A stretch of DNA of 64,000 nt from Oryzicola mucosus (GTDB taxonomy: Bacteria > Pseudomonadota > Alphaproteobacteria > Rhizobiales > Rhizobiaceae). Shown in pieces: positions 1 through 6,990 of the stretch. How positions within the stretch are numbered: the stretch's first letter is position 1; every line of letters begins with the position of its first letter. The DNA lies in assembly GCF_014534685.1 (NCBI RefSeq), contig NZ_JACVVX010000008.1, positions 106,540-170,539 of the forward strand, in the 5' to 3' direction. The notes beneath the pieces were generated by a model that saw only the letters and a list, made by a program, of their open reading frames with translations, was not told where the DNA came from and did not search any database. Made by a program: the position numbers and the translations under genes.

Positions 1-8
1 GAGGTGTA

Positions 9-1727
9 ATGGTCGAGCCTGTTGGTACTGGAACTTACGACAGAAAGCTTAGGACGGGCATAGATGGCTTCGACTGCATGTCGGAAGGAGGCCTGCCGGT
101 TGGAAAAGTCTCAGCGGTGGTAGGAACCGCTGGCGCCGGCAAGACGGTGTTTGCCATGCAGAGCATGATCCATTGTCTCCGCTCCAATCCCGGCGTAGGC
201 GTTGTGGTGTCATTCGAGCAGTCGACCGCGAGCCTGACGGCAGACCTCGCTTCCTTCGACTGGAACGCGGCAGAACTTATCGAGCAGGGTCGTTTGATCG
301 TGATCGACGGGCGACCGCGAGCGGATGTCCTGTTCAGCGGCGCCTTCGACATCTCCGGATTGCTTGCAATGGTCGAGGGCGCAGCGGCGCCTGATCGCCC
401 GGCTTGCGTGGTCTTCGACGGGATCGACACACTCATGACTCTGTTGAGTTCATCTTCATCCCAACGCTTGGAGTTGTTGCGCCTTCAAAACCATATTCAG
501 TGCCTTGGCACCACGGCGATTCTAACTCTCAAGGCCAACCCCGCTACAAGCGGTGGGTTTGAAGAGATTGCGCTGTATATGGCCGATTGCGTGGTGGAGA
601 TGAGACGTGAAGGACAGGATAGCGTTTCCCGACGCAGCATATGGATTCAGAAATACCGTGGTTCAGGACATTCTTTGGCGCGAGTGCCGTTTATTGTAAC
701 ATTCAAGGGGGTGGAGGTCGAAGGCGTCGACTCCAGGCCGAATACTGCGCAGGTCTCGAACGATCGCCTGTCCATGGGCGTTACGCAGTTGGACGAAATG
801 CTCGGCGGTGGACTTTTCCGCGGCACGAGCACGCTGATATCGGGCGCACCAGGTACAGCGAAAACGACACTAGGCTTGGCTTTTTTAAACGCTATGTGCC
901 AGCGTGGGGAGCGTGCACTTGGCATTTGTTTCGACGAGCGGCCTAACGAGATCGTCCGAAACGTCTCCTCTGTCGGGATTGACCTCACGCCGCACATTGC
1001 ATCAGGATTGCTCCATCTGCACGGCATCGCCAACCAAACAGCAGGCCCGGATGAGTTTGCTTATGAGATAGCGACAGCGATCCGGCAGCACCGTGCTCGC
1101 CATCTCCTCATCGATCCGATATCCGTTTTCACCCAGGAAGCTCCCGCACAGAATGCCGTACGCCGCATTATTCAGCTGTGCAAGCGCGAAGGTATTACGG
1201 TCATCCTGACCAGTCTTCTGGATCGCAACGCGCTCGAGGCGGAAGCCTCGCGTTCCTACGTCTCAACGATTTGCGACACCTGGGTTCACTTGACTTATGT
1301 GATCCACGGTGGGGAGCGGAATCGTGCCTTGACCATTATCAAGTCCCGCGGAACTGCCCATTCAAATCAGGTTGGAGAGCTTTTGCTCGACGATAACGGT
1401 CTTACGATAGCGCGTACCTATACGGAGGAAGGCGAAGTTCTCATGGGTTCGCTGAGATGGCAGAAGGAAAGAGCCAACGAGCAGGCCATCCGCGATGCGG
1501 AAGAGGAGGCGGCCCGCCATTACAGGGAGGCTGAACAATCTGTCGAGGAACTTTCAGGACGTGTCACATCCCTTAGCAACGAGTTGGAGGCAAAGCGCGA
1601 AGAGTTGAAGCGACTGTCCCAAAAAGCGGCCATGATCACCCAACTGGAACGTGAAAGACGGTCTCAACTGTCGCGCCTGCGGAGTGCTGGCGAACCAATC
1701 CAGCAGGCCGTGCAGGAGGTGCCATAA
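9..1727 (+). CDS. kaiC: KaiC-like dual-domain RecA/DnaB-type ATPase
   Basis: A 572-residue protein with two tandem KaiC domains. Walker A motifs are visible at residues 39-46 (GTAGAGKT) and 279-286 (GAPGTAKT). In cyanobacterial KaiC this family is the autokinase and ATPase of the circadian clock; in non-photosynthetic bacteria its role is less clear (stress or timing functions have been proposed). The adjacent Ser-Thr pair used for phosphorylation in cyanobacterial KaiC has a counterpart at S418/T419 (YVSTICDTW). Of each catalytic acidic pair only one Glu is kept: E70-Q71 in the first domain and D309-E310 in the second. The C-terminal ~80 residues (about 480-560) are charged and predicted coiled coil, unlike the short tail of cyanobacterial KaiC. 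A strong GAGGTG ribosome site lies at 1-6. kaiB follows with a one-base overlap. Upstream partners, if any, lie outside the window. Confidence 0.9.
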   Translation: MVEPVGTGTYDRKLRTGIDGFDCMSEGGLPVGKVSAVVGTAGAGKTVFAMQSMIHCLRSNPGVGVVVSFEQSTASLTADLASFDWNAAELIEQGRLIVIDGRPRADVLFSGAFDISGLLAMVEGAAAPDRPACVVFDGIDTLMTLLSSSSSQRLELLRLQNHIQCLGTTAILTLKANPATSGGFEEIALYMADCVVEMRREGQDSVSRRSIWIQKYRGSGHSLARVPFIVTFKGVEVEGVDSRPNTAQVSNDRLSMGVTQLDEMLGGGLFRGTSTLISGAPGTAKTTLGLAFLNAMCQRGERALGICFDERPNEIVRNVSSVGIDLTPHIASGLLHLHGIANQTAGPDEFAYEIATAIRQHRARHLLIDPISVFTQEAPAQNAVRRIIQLCKREGITVILTSLLDRNALEAEASRSYVSTICDTWVHLTYVIHGGERNRALTIIKSRGTAHSNQVGELLLDDNGLTIARTYTEEGEVLMGSLRWQKERANEQAIRDAEEEAARHYREAEQSVEELSGRVTSLSNELEAKREELKRLSQKAAMITQLERERRSQLSRLRSAGEPIQQAVQEVP

Positions 1728-2026
1728 TGGGGGAGGCCTGGAATGATCGGCAGGATACGTCCGACGACAAATCTACGCTGGAACTCTATGTCGCAGGTGA
1801 TAATCTCAATTCGCGCCGCGCCGTCGCCAATCTTGATGAAGTAGTCAGGCGCCTCGACGTAAAAACAAAGGTGCTCATCGTCGACGTGTTGAAAGAGCCT
1901 AAAACCGCCTTCACCCGCCGTATATTCGTGACACCATCGTTGATTTACACTGTCGGGGGACGTCAAAATCTTGTCGTTGGCGATCTTTCTGATGTCAATG
2001 GCGTGCTTGAAAAGCTGAGGACTTAA
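1727..2026 (+). CDS. kaiB: KaiB-like thioredoxin-fold protein
   Basis: A 99-residue protein matching the KaiB family: an N-terminal LELYVAG strand, NSRRAVANL helix start, IVDVLKEP, a VTPSL turn and a GDLSD motif near the C-terminus. KaiB binds KaiC and, in cyanobacteria, refolds to a thioredoxin-like state during the clock cycle. The start ATG overlaps the last base of the kaiC stop codon (TAATG), so the two are translationally coupled. No kaiA is visible, which is usual outside cyanobacteria. Confidence 0.9.
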   Translation: MGEAWNDRQDTSDDKSTLELYVAGDNLNSRRAVANLDEVVRRLDVKTKVLIVDVLKEPKTAFTRRIFVTPSLIYTVGGRQNLVVGDLSDVNGVLEKLRT

Positions 2027-2041
2027 TTCGGGTCCGCCGTG

Positions 2042-2150
2042 TCATTGTCCGGCTGCGGTCGTCATAGTAGCAGTGCCGGGGCCTTCGGGCGTGAGAAACA
2101 GTGATGCCTCGACCCGGTTTCTTCCATCGTGCTTTGCCTGGTTTGGTCGC
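2042..2150 (-). pseudogene. Possible remnant of a GGDEF-domain (diguanylate cyclase) C-terminus
   Basis: The minus strand between kaiB and proV reads, in one frame ending at a TGA at 2042-2044, QAKHDGRNRVEAS and about 20 further codons. QAKxxGRNRV is the usual end of a GGDEF domain. The expected preceding helix (ADxALY) is missing and the reading upstream (to about 2265) is broken among frames, so this looks like a decayed gene tail. Short match, judged by eye only. Confidence 0.35.
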
Positions 2151-2264
2151 TCGAAATGGCGGTGGAAGAGCGAAGATTGAAGCCGGCCTGTGGGTCGGGC
2201 GTTTCTCGGGGATCGAATTGCTGGCTACAGATTCCGAACACAGCATCGGCATCAGTTCGCAATC

Positions 2265-3320
2265 TCAATGAAGGGCACGCTCCGTCGTCAACATGGCGTT
2301 CATGACCTCACGTAGACTGATGGTGCCTATGGGCATGTTTGCGTCATCGACTACAGTCAGCTTGTCGACATCGTTCTGCCTGAAGACATAAGCGGCTGCT
2401 TCCAGTGTCGCTTCCCCGGCAATGGAAACGGTCGAGCGGCTATCGCCGTCTCCAAGTGGCGCCATCGCCGATGCGACGCGAACGACACGGCCGCGGTTCA
2501 CCTCCTTCACGAAGGAGGCGATGTAGTCATCTGCGGGTCTTAGGACGATATCCTGACTGTTTCCCTGCTGAACGATCTCGCCGTCCCTCAAGATAGCGAT
2601 ACCGTCCCCCAGTCGAAGGGCTTCATCCAGGTCATGCGTGATGAAAACGATAGTTTTGCGGATTTCCTTCTGAAGGTCGAGCAATACGGATTGCATGTCG
2701 GCTCTGATCAACGGGTCGAGCGCGGAAAAGGCCTCGTCCATGAGCAGGATCGGGGCATCGTTGGCCAACGCTCGTGCCAACCCGACCCGTTGCTGCATGC
2801 CGCCCGACAACTGGTTCGGGTAGCGGTTCTCGAAACCTGTCAAGCCGACGCGGTCGAGCCATGTCATGGCGGCTTCGACCTGTTTGCCACGGGGCAGGCC
2901 CTGTACTTCGAGGCCGTATACGGTGTTCTCCAGAACGGTTCGATGCGGCAGCAATCCAAATTTCTGAAAAACCATCGCCGTCTTGTGACGCCGAAACTCA
3001 CGCAGATCGAGTGGAGTAAATTTGACCACATCCGTCCCTTCCACCAGGACTTGACCGGCCGTGGGATCGATAAGGCGATTTATATGCCGGATCAAAGTCG
3101 ACTTGCCCGAGCCCGACAATCCCATGATCACCTGAATCGAGCCGGCCGGCATGTCGATGTTGATGTCCTTCAGGCCCAGCACATGTCCGTGCTTTTCGAG
3201 CAACTCGGTCTTGGACATCCCGCGTTGAACCTTGTCGACATATTCAAGTCCCGACCGACCGAAGATTTTGAAAAGGTTGCGTATTTGAATGCCGGTGCTG
3301 TTTCCGCCGGTGTTAACCAT
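2265..3320 (-). CDS. proV: Glycine betaine/proline betaine ABC transporter, ATP-binding subunit (ProV/OpuAA type)
   Basis: A 351-residue ABC ATPase with Walker A at 67-75 (GLSGSGKST), Q-loop Q119, signature LSGGM at 171-175 and Walker B ILLMDEAF at 191-198. The extra N-terminal segment before Walker A and the CBS-like C-terminal tail (from about residue 270) are typical of quaternary-amine uptake ATPases of the ProV/OpuAA group. It powers import through ProW. It is the last gene of the minus-strand unit and overlaps proW by 8 bases. The solute cannot be told from this subunit; neighbours favour a betaine such as proline betaine, possibly DMSP. Confidence 0.92.
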   Translation of the reverse strand: MVNTGGNSTGIQIRNLFKIFGRSGLEYVDKVQRGMSKTELLEKHGHVLGLKDINIDMPAGSIQVIMGLSGSGKSTLIRHINRLIDPTAGQVLVEGTDVVKFTPLDLREFRRHKTAMVFQKFGLLPHRTVLENTVYGLEVQGLPRGKQVEAAMTWLDRVGLTGFENRYPNQLSGGMQQRVGLARALANDAPILLMDEAFSALDPLIRADMQSVLLDLQKEIRKTIVFITHDLDEALRLGDGIAILRDGEIVQQGNSQDIVLRPADDYIASFVKEVNRGRVVRVASAMAPLGDGDSRSTVSIAGEATLEAAAYVFRQNDVDKLTVVDDANMPIGTISLREVMNAMLTTERALH

Positions 3321-4200
3321 GAGCCACCTCCATGTGCCTCTGCAGCCGACGGCCGTAGGCCTGGCTGACCCGATCGAAGATGATGGCTATGCCGACAATC
3401 GCTAAGCCGTTGAACATGCCGAGCGTGAAGTACTGGTTCGAAATGGCTTTCAAAACCGGCTGTCCAAGTCCTTGCACCCCGATCATCGCAGCGATTACCA
3501 CCATGGCCAGCGCCATCATGATGGTCTGGTTGATGCCTGCCATGATGGTTGGCAGTGCCAAAGGCAATTGGACCTTGAACAGCCGTTGCCACCCCGAGGA
3601 GCCATAGGCGTCGGCGGCTTCGAGCACATCCTTGTCGACAAGGCGGATACCCAGATTGGTCAACCTGATCATTGGCGGAACCGCGTAGATGACAACGGCG
3701 ATAAGTCCGGGGACGCGACCGATGCCAAGCAGCATGACGACGGGGATCAGGTAGACGAAACTTGGCATCGTCTGCATCACATCCAAAATTGGATTGACCG
3801 TGTTTTGCAGCCTGTCGGAGCGCGACATGGCGATCCCGAGAGGAAGGCCGACGGCAATGGCCAGCACCGTGCAGACGAAGATCATCGAAATGGTCTTCAT
3901 GGTGTCGTCCCACATGTCGAAAAAGCCGATCAAGAGGAGCATCACCACACATCCAAGCGCCAGCTTTACACTGCGGCTGGCGAGCCATGCCAAGCCGGCG
4001 ATGACGAGAATGACGATTGGCCAGGGAGTGCGCGTCATGATGCGTTCGCACTGGATGAGGAAGAACTGGAGCGGTTGAAAGAAGGTTTCTATCCCCCCGC
4101 CATAAGTGCGGGTGAACGTCCGAAAACCTTCGTCGATGGATTTCTTCAGCGCGGTCAGTGACGCATCATCGAGATGCGGGAATGTGCTTAGCCATTCCAT
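3313..4200 (-). CDS. proW: Glycine betaine/proline betaine ABC transporter, permease (ProW/OpuAB type)
   Basis: A 295-residue inner-membrane protein with several hydrophobic segments and the binding-protein-dependent permease EAA-type loop (EAADAYGSSGWQRLFKVQLP region), typical of the OpuAB/ProW family. The N-terminal ~60 residues are hydrophilic and amphipathic, as in ProW. It forms the membrane channel for the ProV ATPase and is fed by ProX. It lies between proX (98 bases upstream, with a strong hairpin in the gap) and proV (8-base overlap). Confidence 0.92.
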   Translation of the reverse strand: MEWLSTFPHLDDASLTALKKSIDEGFRTFTRTYGGGIETFFQPLQFFLIQCERIMTRTPWPIVILVIAGLAWLASRSVKLALGCVVMLLLIGFFDMWDDTMKTISMIFVCTVLAIAVGLPLGIAMSRSDRLQNTVNPILDVMQTMPSFVYLIPVVMLLGIGRVPGLIAVVIYAVPPMIRLTNLGIRLVDKDVLEAADAYGSSGWQRLFKVQLPLALPTIMAGINQTIMMALAMVVIAAMIGVQGLGQPVLKAISNQYFTLGMFNGLAIVGIAIIFDRVSQAYGRRLQRHMEVAHG

Positions 4201-4262
4201 TGCTTACACCCCTCTTTTTTTATGATTTTGGTTTCGGACTTGATTGGCCCGTCACAGTATTG

Positions 4263-4291
4263 GGACGGGCGGCAGTGTCTGCCGCCCGTCC
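4263..4291 (-). promoter_or_regulatory. Strong intercistronic hairpin between proX and proW
   Basis: A perfect 13-bp stem (GGACGGGCGGCAG / CTGCCGCCCGTCC) with a 3-nt loop sits just after the proX stop. No U-run follows on the minus strand, so I favour an mRNA-stabilising or partial-attenuation hairpin over a full terminator. Such elements often raise binding-protein mRNA above permease mRNA. Confidence 0.7.
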
Positions 4292-4297
4292 AGCTTG

Positions 4298-5299
4298 TCA
4301 GAGGCTAGCCTTGATCTTTTCAGCGGCTTCGGGAGACACCCACTTGGTCCAAAGGTCCTGATTCTCCTGCAGGAAATGCTTTGCGGCTGCTTCGCCCGTC
4401 GCCTGGTTGTCCGTCATCCACGCCATAAGCTTGTTGACCGTATCATTGCTCCATGAGCGCTTGTTCAGGTAATCCATGACTTCCGGGCCGGCGCGATCGG
4501 CGAATGATTTTGCGACCAGAGTGTAGACCGGATCCTTAGCCCACGCATTTTTCTTGGGATCGGGGCAGTCGGCCACCGTTATGCAGCGCTTCCATTCGGC
4601 GGCATCGACGGGAACGCCGGGGTCCAACTGCACCATTTCGTATTTTCCGAGCATAGCGGTCGGCGCCCAATAGTAGCCGAGCCAGCCCTGTTTGCGCTCG
4701 TAGGCCTTGGCCATCGAGCCGTCCAGACCTGCCGCGGAACCCGTATCCACAAGCGTGAAATTCGCTTTCTCGGCGTCGAAGGCCTTGTAGAGTTGAGCGG
4801 TTACGACCGTTCCGCCCCATCCCTGCGGACCATTGTAGATAGCGCCTTTGCTGGGATCTTCCGGGTCAGGAAAGAGCTCGGGATGCTTCAACGCATCTTC
4901 GATGGTCTTGATGTCAGGGTTTGCGTCTGCGAGGTACTTGGGGATCCACCATCCCTGCACGCCTCCGTCCGGCAGCGCCTGCGCGGCCTTGACGATGGTG
5001 CCTTCCTTCAGACCGCGCTCGACGACCTCAGGCTGCAGGTCGATCCATGCTTCCGGTGCAATGTCGGGCTGACCCTTTTCCGACATCGAGGTCAAGGTCG
5101 GTACCGTATCGCCGACCGTAATCTCGGCGCTGCAGCCATAACCTACATTGAGGATGTACTTGTCCAGGCTGGACAGCACTTCCGCGCTTTGCCAGTTCAT
5201 GCTTGCAATGGACACTTCACCACAATCGGCCGCCGACGCGGCGGATGCGAGACCGAAGCTGGCGAAGGCCAGGCAGGTTGCGAGTAAGATTCGTTTCAT
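4298..5299 (-). CDS. proX: Glycine betaine/proline betaine ABC transporter, periplasmic substrate-binding protein (ProX/OpuAC type)
   Basis: A 333-residue secreted protein with a signal peptide (MKRILLATCLAFASFG..., cleavage near residues 22-23). The mature part is an OpuAC-type binding domain rich in Trp and Tyr (PEAWIDLQ, GVQGWWIPKYL, GWLGYYWAPT), as needed for the aromatic cage that holds quaternary ammonium or dimethylsulfonium ligands. It delivers solute to ProW/ProV. It follows the ProC-like gene by 77 bases, so the unit probably reads tetR, proC, proX, proW, proV. Confidence 0.92.
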   Translation of the reverse strand: MKRILLATCLAFASFGLASAASAADCGEVSIASMNWQSAEVLSSLDKYILNVGYGCSAEITVGDTVPTLTSMSEKGQPDIAPEAWIDLQPEVVERGLKEGTIVKAAQALPDGGVQGWWIPKYLADANPDIKTIEDALKHPELFPDPEDPSKGAIYNGPQGWGGTVVTAQLYKAFDAEKANFTLVDTGSAAGLDGSMAKAYERKQGWLGYYWAPTAMLGKYEMVQLDPGVPVDAAEWKRCITVADCPDPKKNAWAKDPVYTLVAKSFADRAGPEVMDYLNKRSWSNDTVNKLMAWMTDNQATGEAAAKHFLQENQDLWTKWVSPEAAEKIKASL

Positions 5300-5376
5300 T
5301 CTCTATGTTCCCATTTTATTCGCGTCAGTCGTTTGAAGGCCGCGGCGACGCTTCCGCAGCTTCTGTTCCCTACCGA

Positions 5377-6201
5377 CTATCCCGCAGGCTTGTCGGCAGA
5401 TGCTGTCATATCTGCGACGGATAATGCCGCAGCTCGCAATCCGGCGTGGACCGCATCTGAAAATCCGGCTCGGATCATTTCATGCAAAGCTGCTGCCGTA
5501 GTTCCTCGATAGTTCAGAAAACTCTCCACAGTGGAATTGGGCATGAACTCATCGCTGTCGATCAATCTGCTTGCCCCGCAAACCACGCCACGAACCGCTT
5601 TTTCTGCAACATGCGACGGTATCCCGGCGGTCTCGGCGTGAGACAGCATAGAGCTTGCAAGCAAAGCTGGGAATGCCGGGCCGGATCCGCTGAGCCCGGT
5701 CAGATAGTCGAGGTGCGCTTCCATTCCCACTTCGTCTTCTTCGCCGCACGCGGCCATGAGCGAACTGACGAAGAGACGATCTGATGCGGTTACGTTGCCG
5801 GTTGCGACCCATGGGCTGTAAGAGCGGCCTATCTCGGCGGCGGCGTTCGGCATTGCACGGACGATGCGATCAGCGTTCAGTCGCCGCTTGAGCGTCTCCA
5901 GGGAAATCCCGGCCATGACGGAGATGACCAAACGGCCTTCCAAGTTGAGGGAAATGTCTCGGAACTGGTGCGGTCTGACAGACAGAACGACTATGTCTGC
6001 GCGACGGGAAAGTTCTTCATTGTCCGCCGTCCACACGATTTCCGGCCAGTTTGCGAACCGGTTACCTCGTGGCGACCGAGAGGAGATGATGAGCAAGGAC
6101 TTTGAACTAAGCACCCCCGCCGACAATCCCCGCGTCGCAATGGCGCTCCCCAGCCAACCGGCGCCGCCAACGATGCCCACAACGGCCGAACCGTCCATCA
6201 A
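5377..6201 (-). CDS. Pyrroline-5-carboxylate reductase family protein (ProC-like)
   Basis: A 274-residue NAD(P)-binding reductase with an N-terminal Rossmann loop (GIVGGAGWLGSAI), the RAMPNAAAEIG segment and the family signature around LTGLSGSGPAF. ProC reduces pyrroline-5-carboxylate to proline. It overlaps the TetR gene by four bases (ATGA) and precedes the betaine transporter. This placement suggests a catabolic or salvage role on a cyclic imine or imino acid derived from the imported betaine, not housekeeping proline synthesis. Actual substrate unknown. Confidence 0.8.
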   Translation of the reverse strand: MMDGSAVVGIVGGAGWLGSAIATRGLSAGVLSSKSLLIISSRSPRGNRFANWPEIVWTADNEELSRRADIVVLSVRPHQFRDISLNLEGRLVISVMAGISLETLKRRLNADRIVRAMPNAAAEIGRSYSPWVATGNVTASDRLFVSSLMAACGEEDEVGMEAHLDYLTGLSGSGPAFPALLASSMLSHAETAGIPSHVAEKAVRGVVCGASRLIDSDEFMPNSTVESFLNYRGTTAAALHEMIRAGFSDAVHAGLRAAALSVADMTASADKPAG

Positions 6202-6842
6202 ACGAATTCCTCGGCACCTTGTTTAGCATTGAGCGTGAATTTGTGACGCGATGCAAATCTCTCCATTTCGCGGCGTTGCGGAGCCTGACCGGTATAGATT
6301 TCCACATAGGAGGGTATGCGCTTCATCCGCACTGCGAGGTCCTCCTTGGTGTTCATGGAAATATAGCCGATCTGGACAAGATAGATCGTCCGCGCACGGA
6401 CCTCGGCTGCCAGTTGCGGAAAGCCGAAACGCACGAACATTGCCGTCAGCGCGGAAATCCTTGCTTCGTCGGCTCCCTTTATTTCGGCGGCGACTGCAGG
6501 CGACTGGAGAGCCCAACTCCGCACTGCGAACTCGAACTGGGAGTCGAACAGGGATTGATCGAGCCAGCAGTCGAAAACGTTCAGCATGGCTTCGGCTATC
6601 GTTTCGGCGTAGGCGTCGCAGCGTTGCTGAATGCTCGCGGTATTCCGCGCCTTCCAACTCTGCAGAAGAGCGTCGAGAAGCGCTTCACGGTCGGCGAAAA
6701 ACCAATAAAAGCTCGTTCTCGACAGATTAAGCTTCTTGGCGAGGGGAAGTATGCGTACGGCATCGACCCCGGCATCGATGAAGGCGTCATAAGCGCTTTT
6801 CAGCCAGACGTCCTTTGAGCCGCGCCACACTGTCTCGTTCAA
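6198..6842 (-). CDS. TetR/AcrR family transcriptional regulator
   Basis: A protein of about 214 residues with an N-terminal TetR-type helix-turn-helix (AVRILPLAKKLNLSRTSFYWFFADREALLDALL) and a helical ligand domain. I prefer the TTG start at 6842 because a GGGAGG ribosome site stands 6 bases upstream; an ATG at 6905 in the same frame has no such site. It heads the minus-strand betaine unit and is divergent from the StcD-like gene, so it probably controls both from the shared intergenic region. The inducer is likely an imported betaine or its demethylation product (inference). Confidence 0.85.
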   Translation of the reverse strand: MNETVWRGSKDVWLKSAYDAFIDAGVDAVRILPLAKKLNLSRTSFYWFFADREALLDALLQSWKARNTASIQQRCDAYAETIAEAMLNVFDCWLDQSLFDSQFEFAVRSWALQSPAVAAEIKGADEARISALTAMFVRFGFPQLAAEVRARTIYLVQIGYISMNTKEDLAVRMKRIPSYVEIYTGQAPQRREMERFASRHKFTLNAKQGAEEFV

Positions 6843-6931
6843 ATCTGCCTCCCGGCAATTCCACGTCGACCGGCTGAGGATGCATCGGCGGAACATCTGT
6901 GTCAACCGAATAGACGGCTGTATACGTTATC

Positions 6932-6961
6932 TTGACAGCACTGTACATTTTAGGATTTTAT
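6932..6961 (+). promoter_or_regulatory. Candidate promoter of the stcD-like/cupin unit
   Basis: TTGACA at 6932-6937 and TTTTAT at about 6956-6961 (18-bp spacing) lie 30-60 bases before the chosen ATG at 6991, in the divergent region shared with the TetR gene. Confidence 0.35.
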
Positions 6962-6990
6962 CGCCTGCATCCGTTGTCAAGGCAGGTAAA

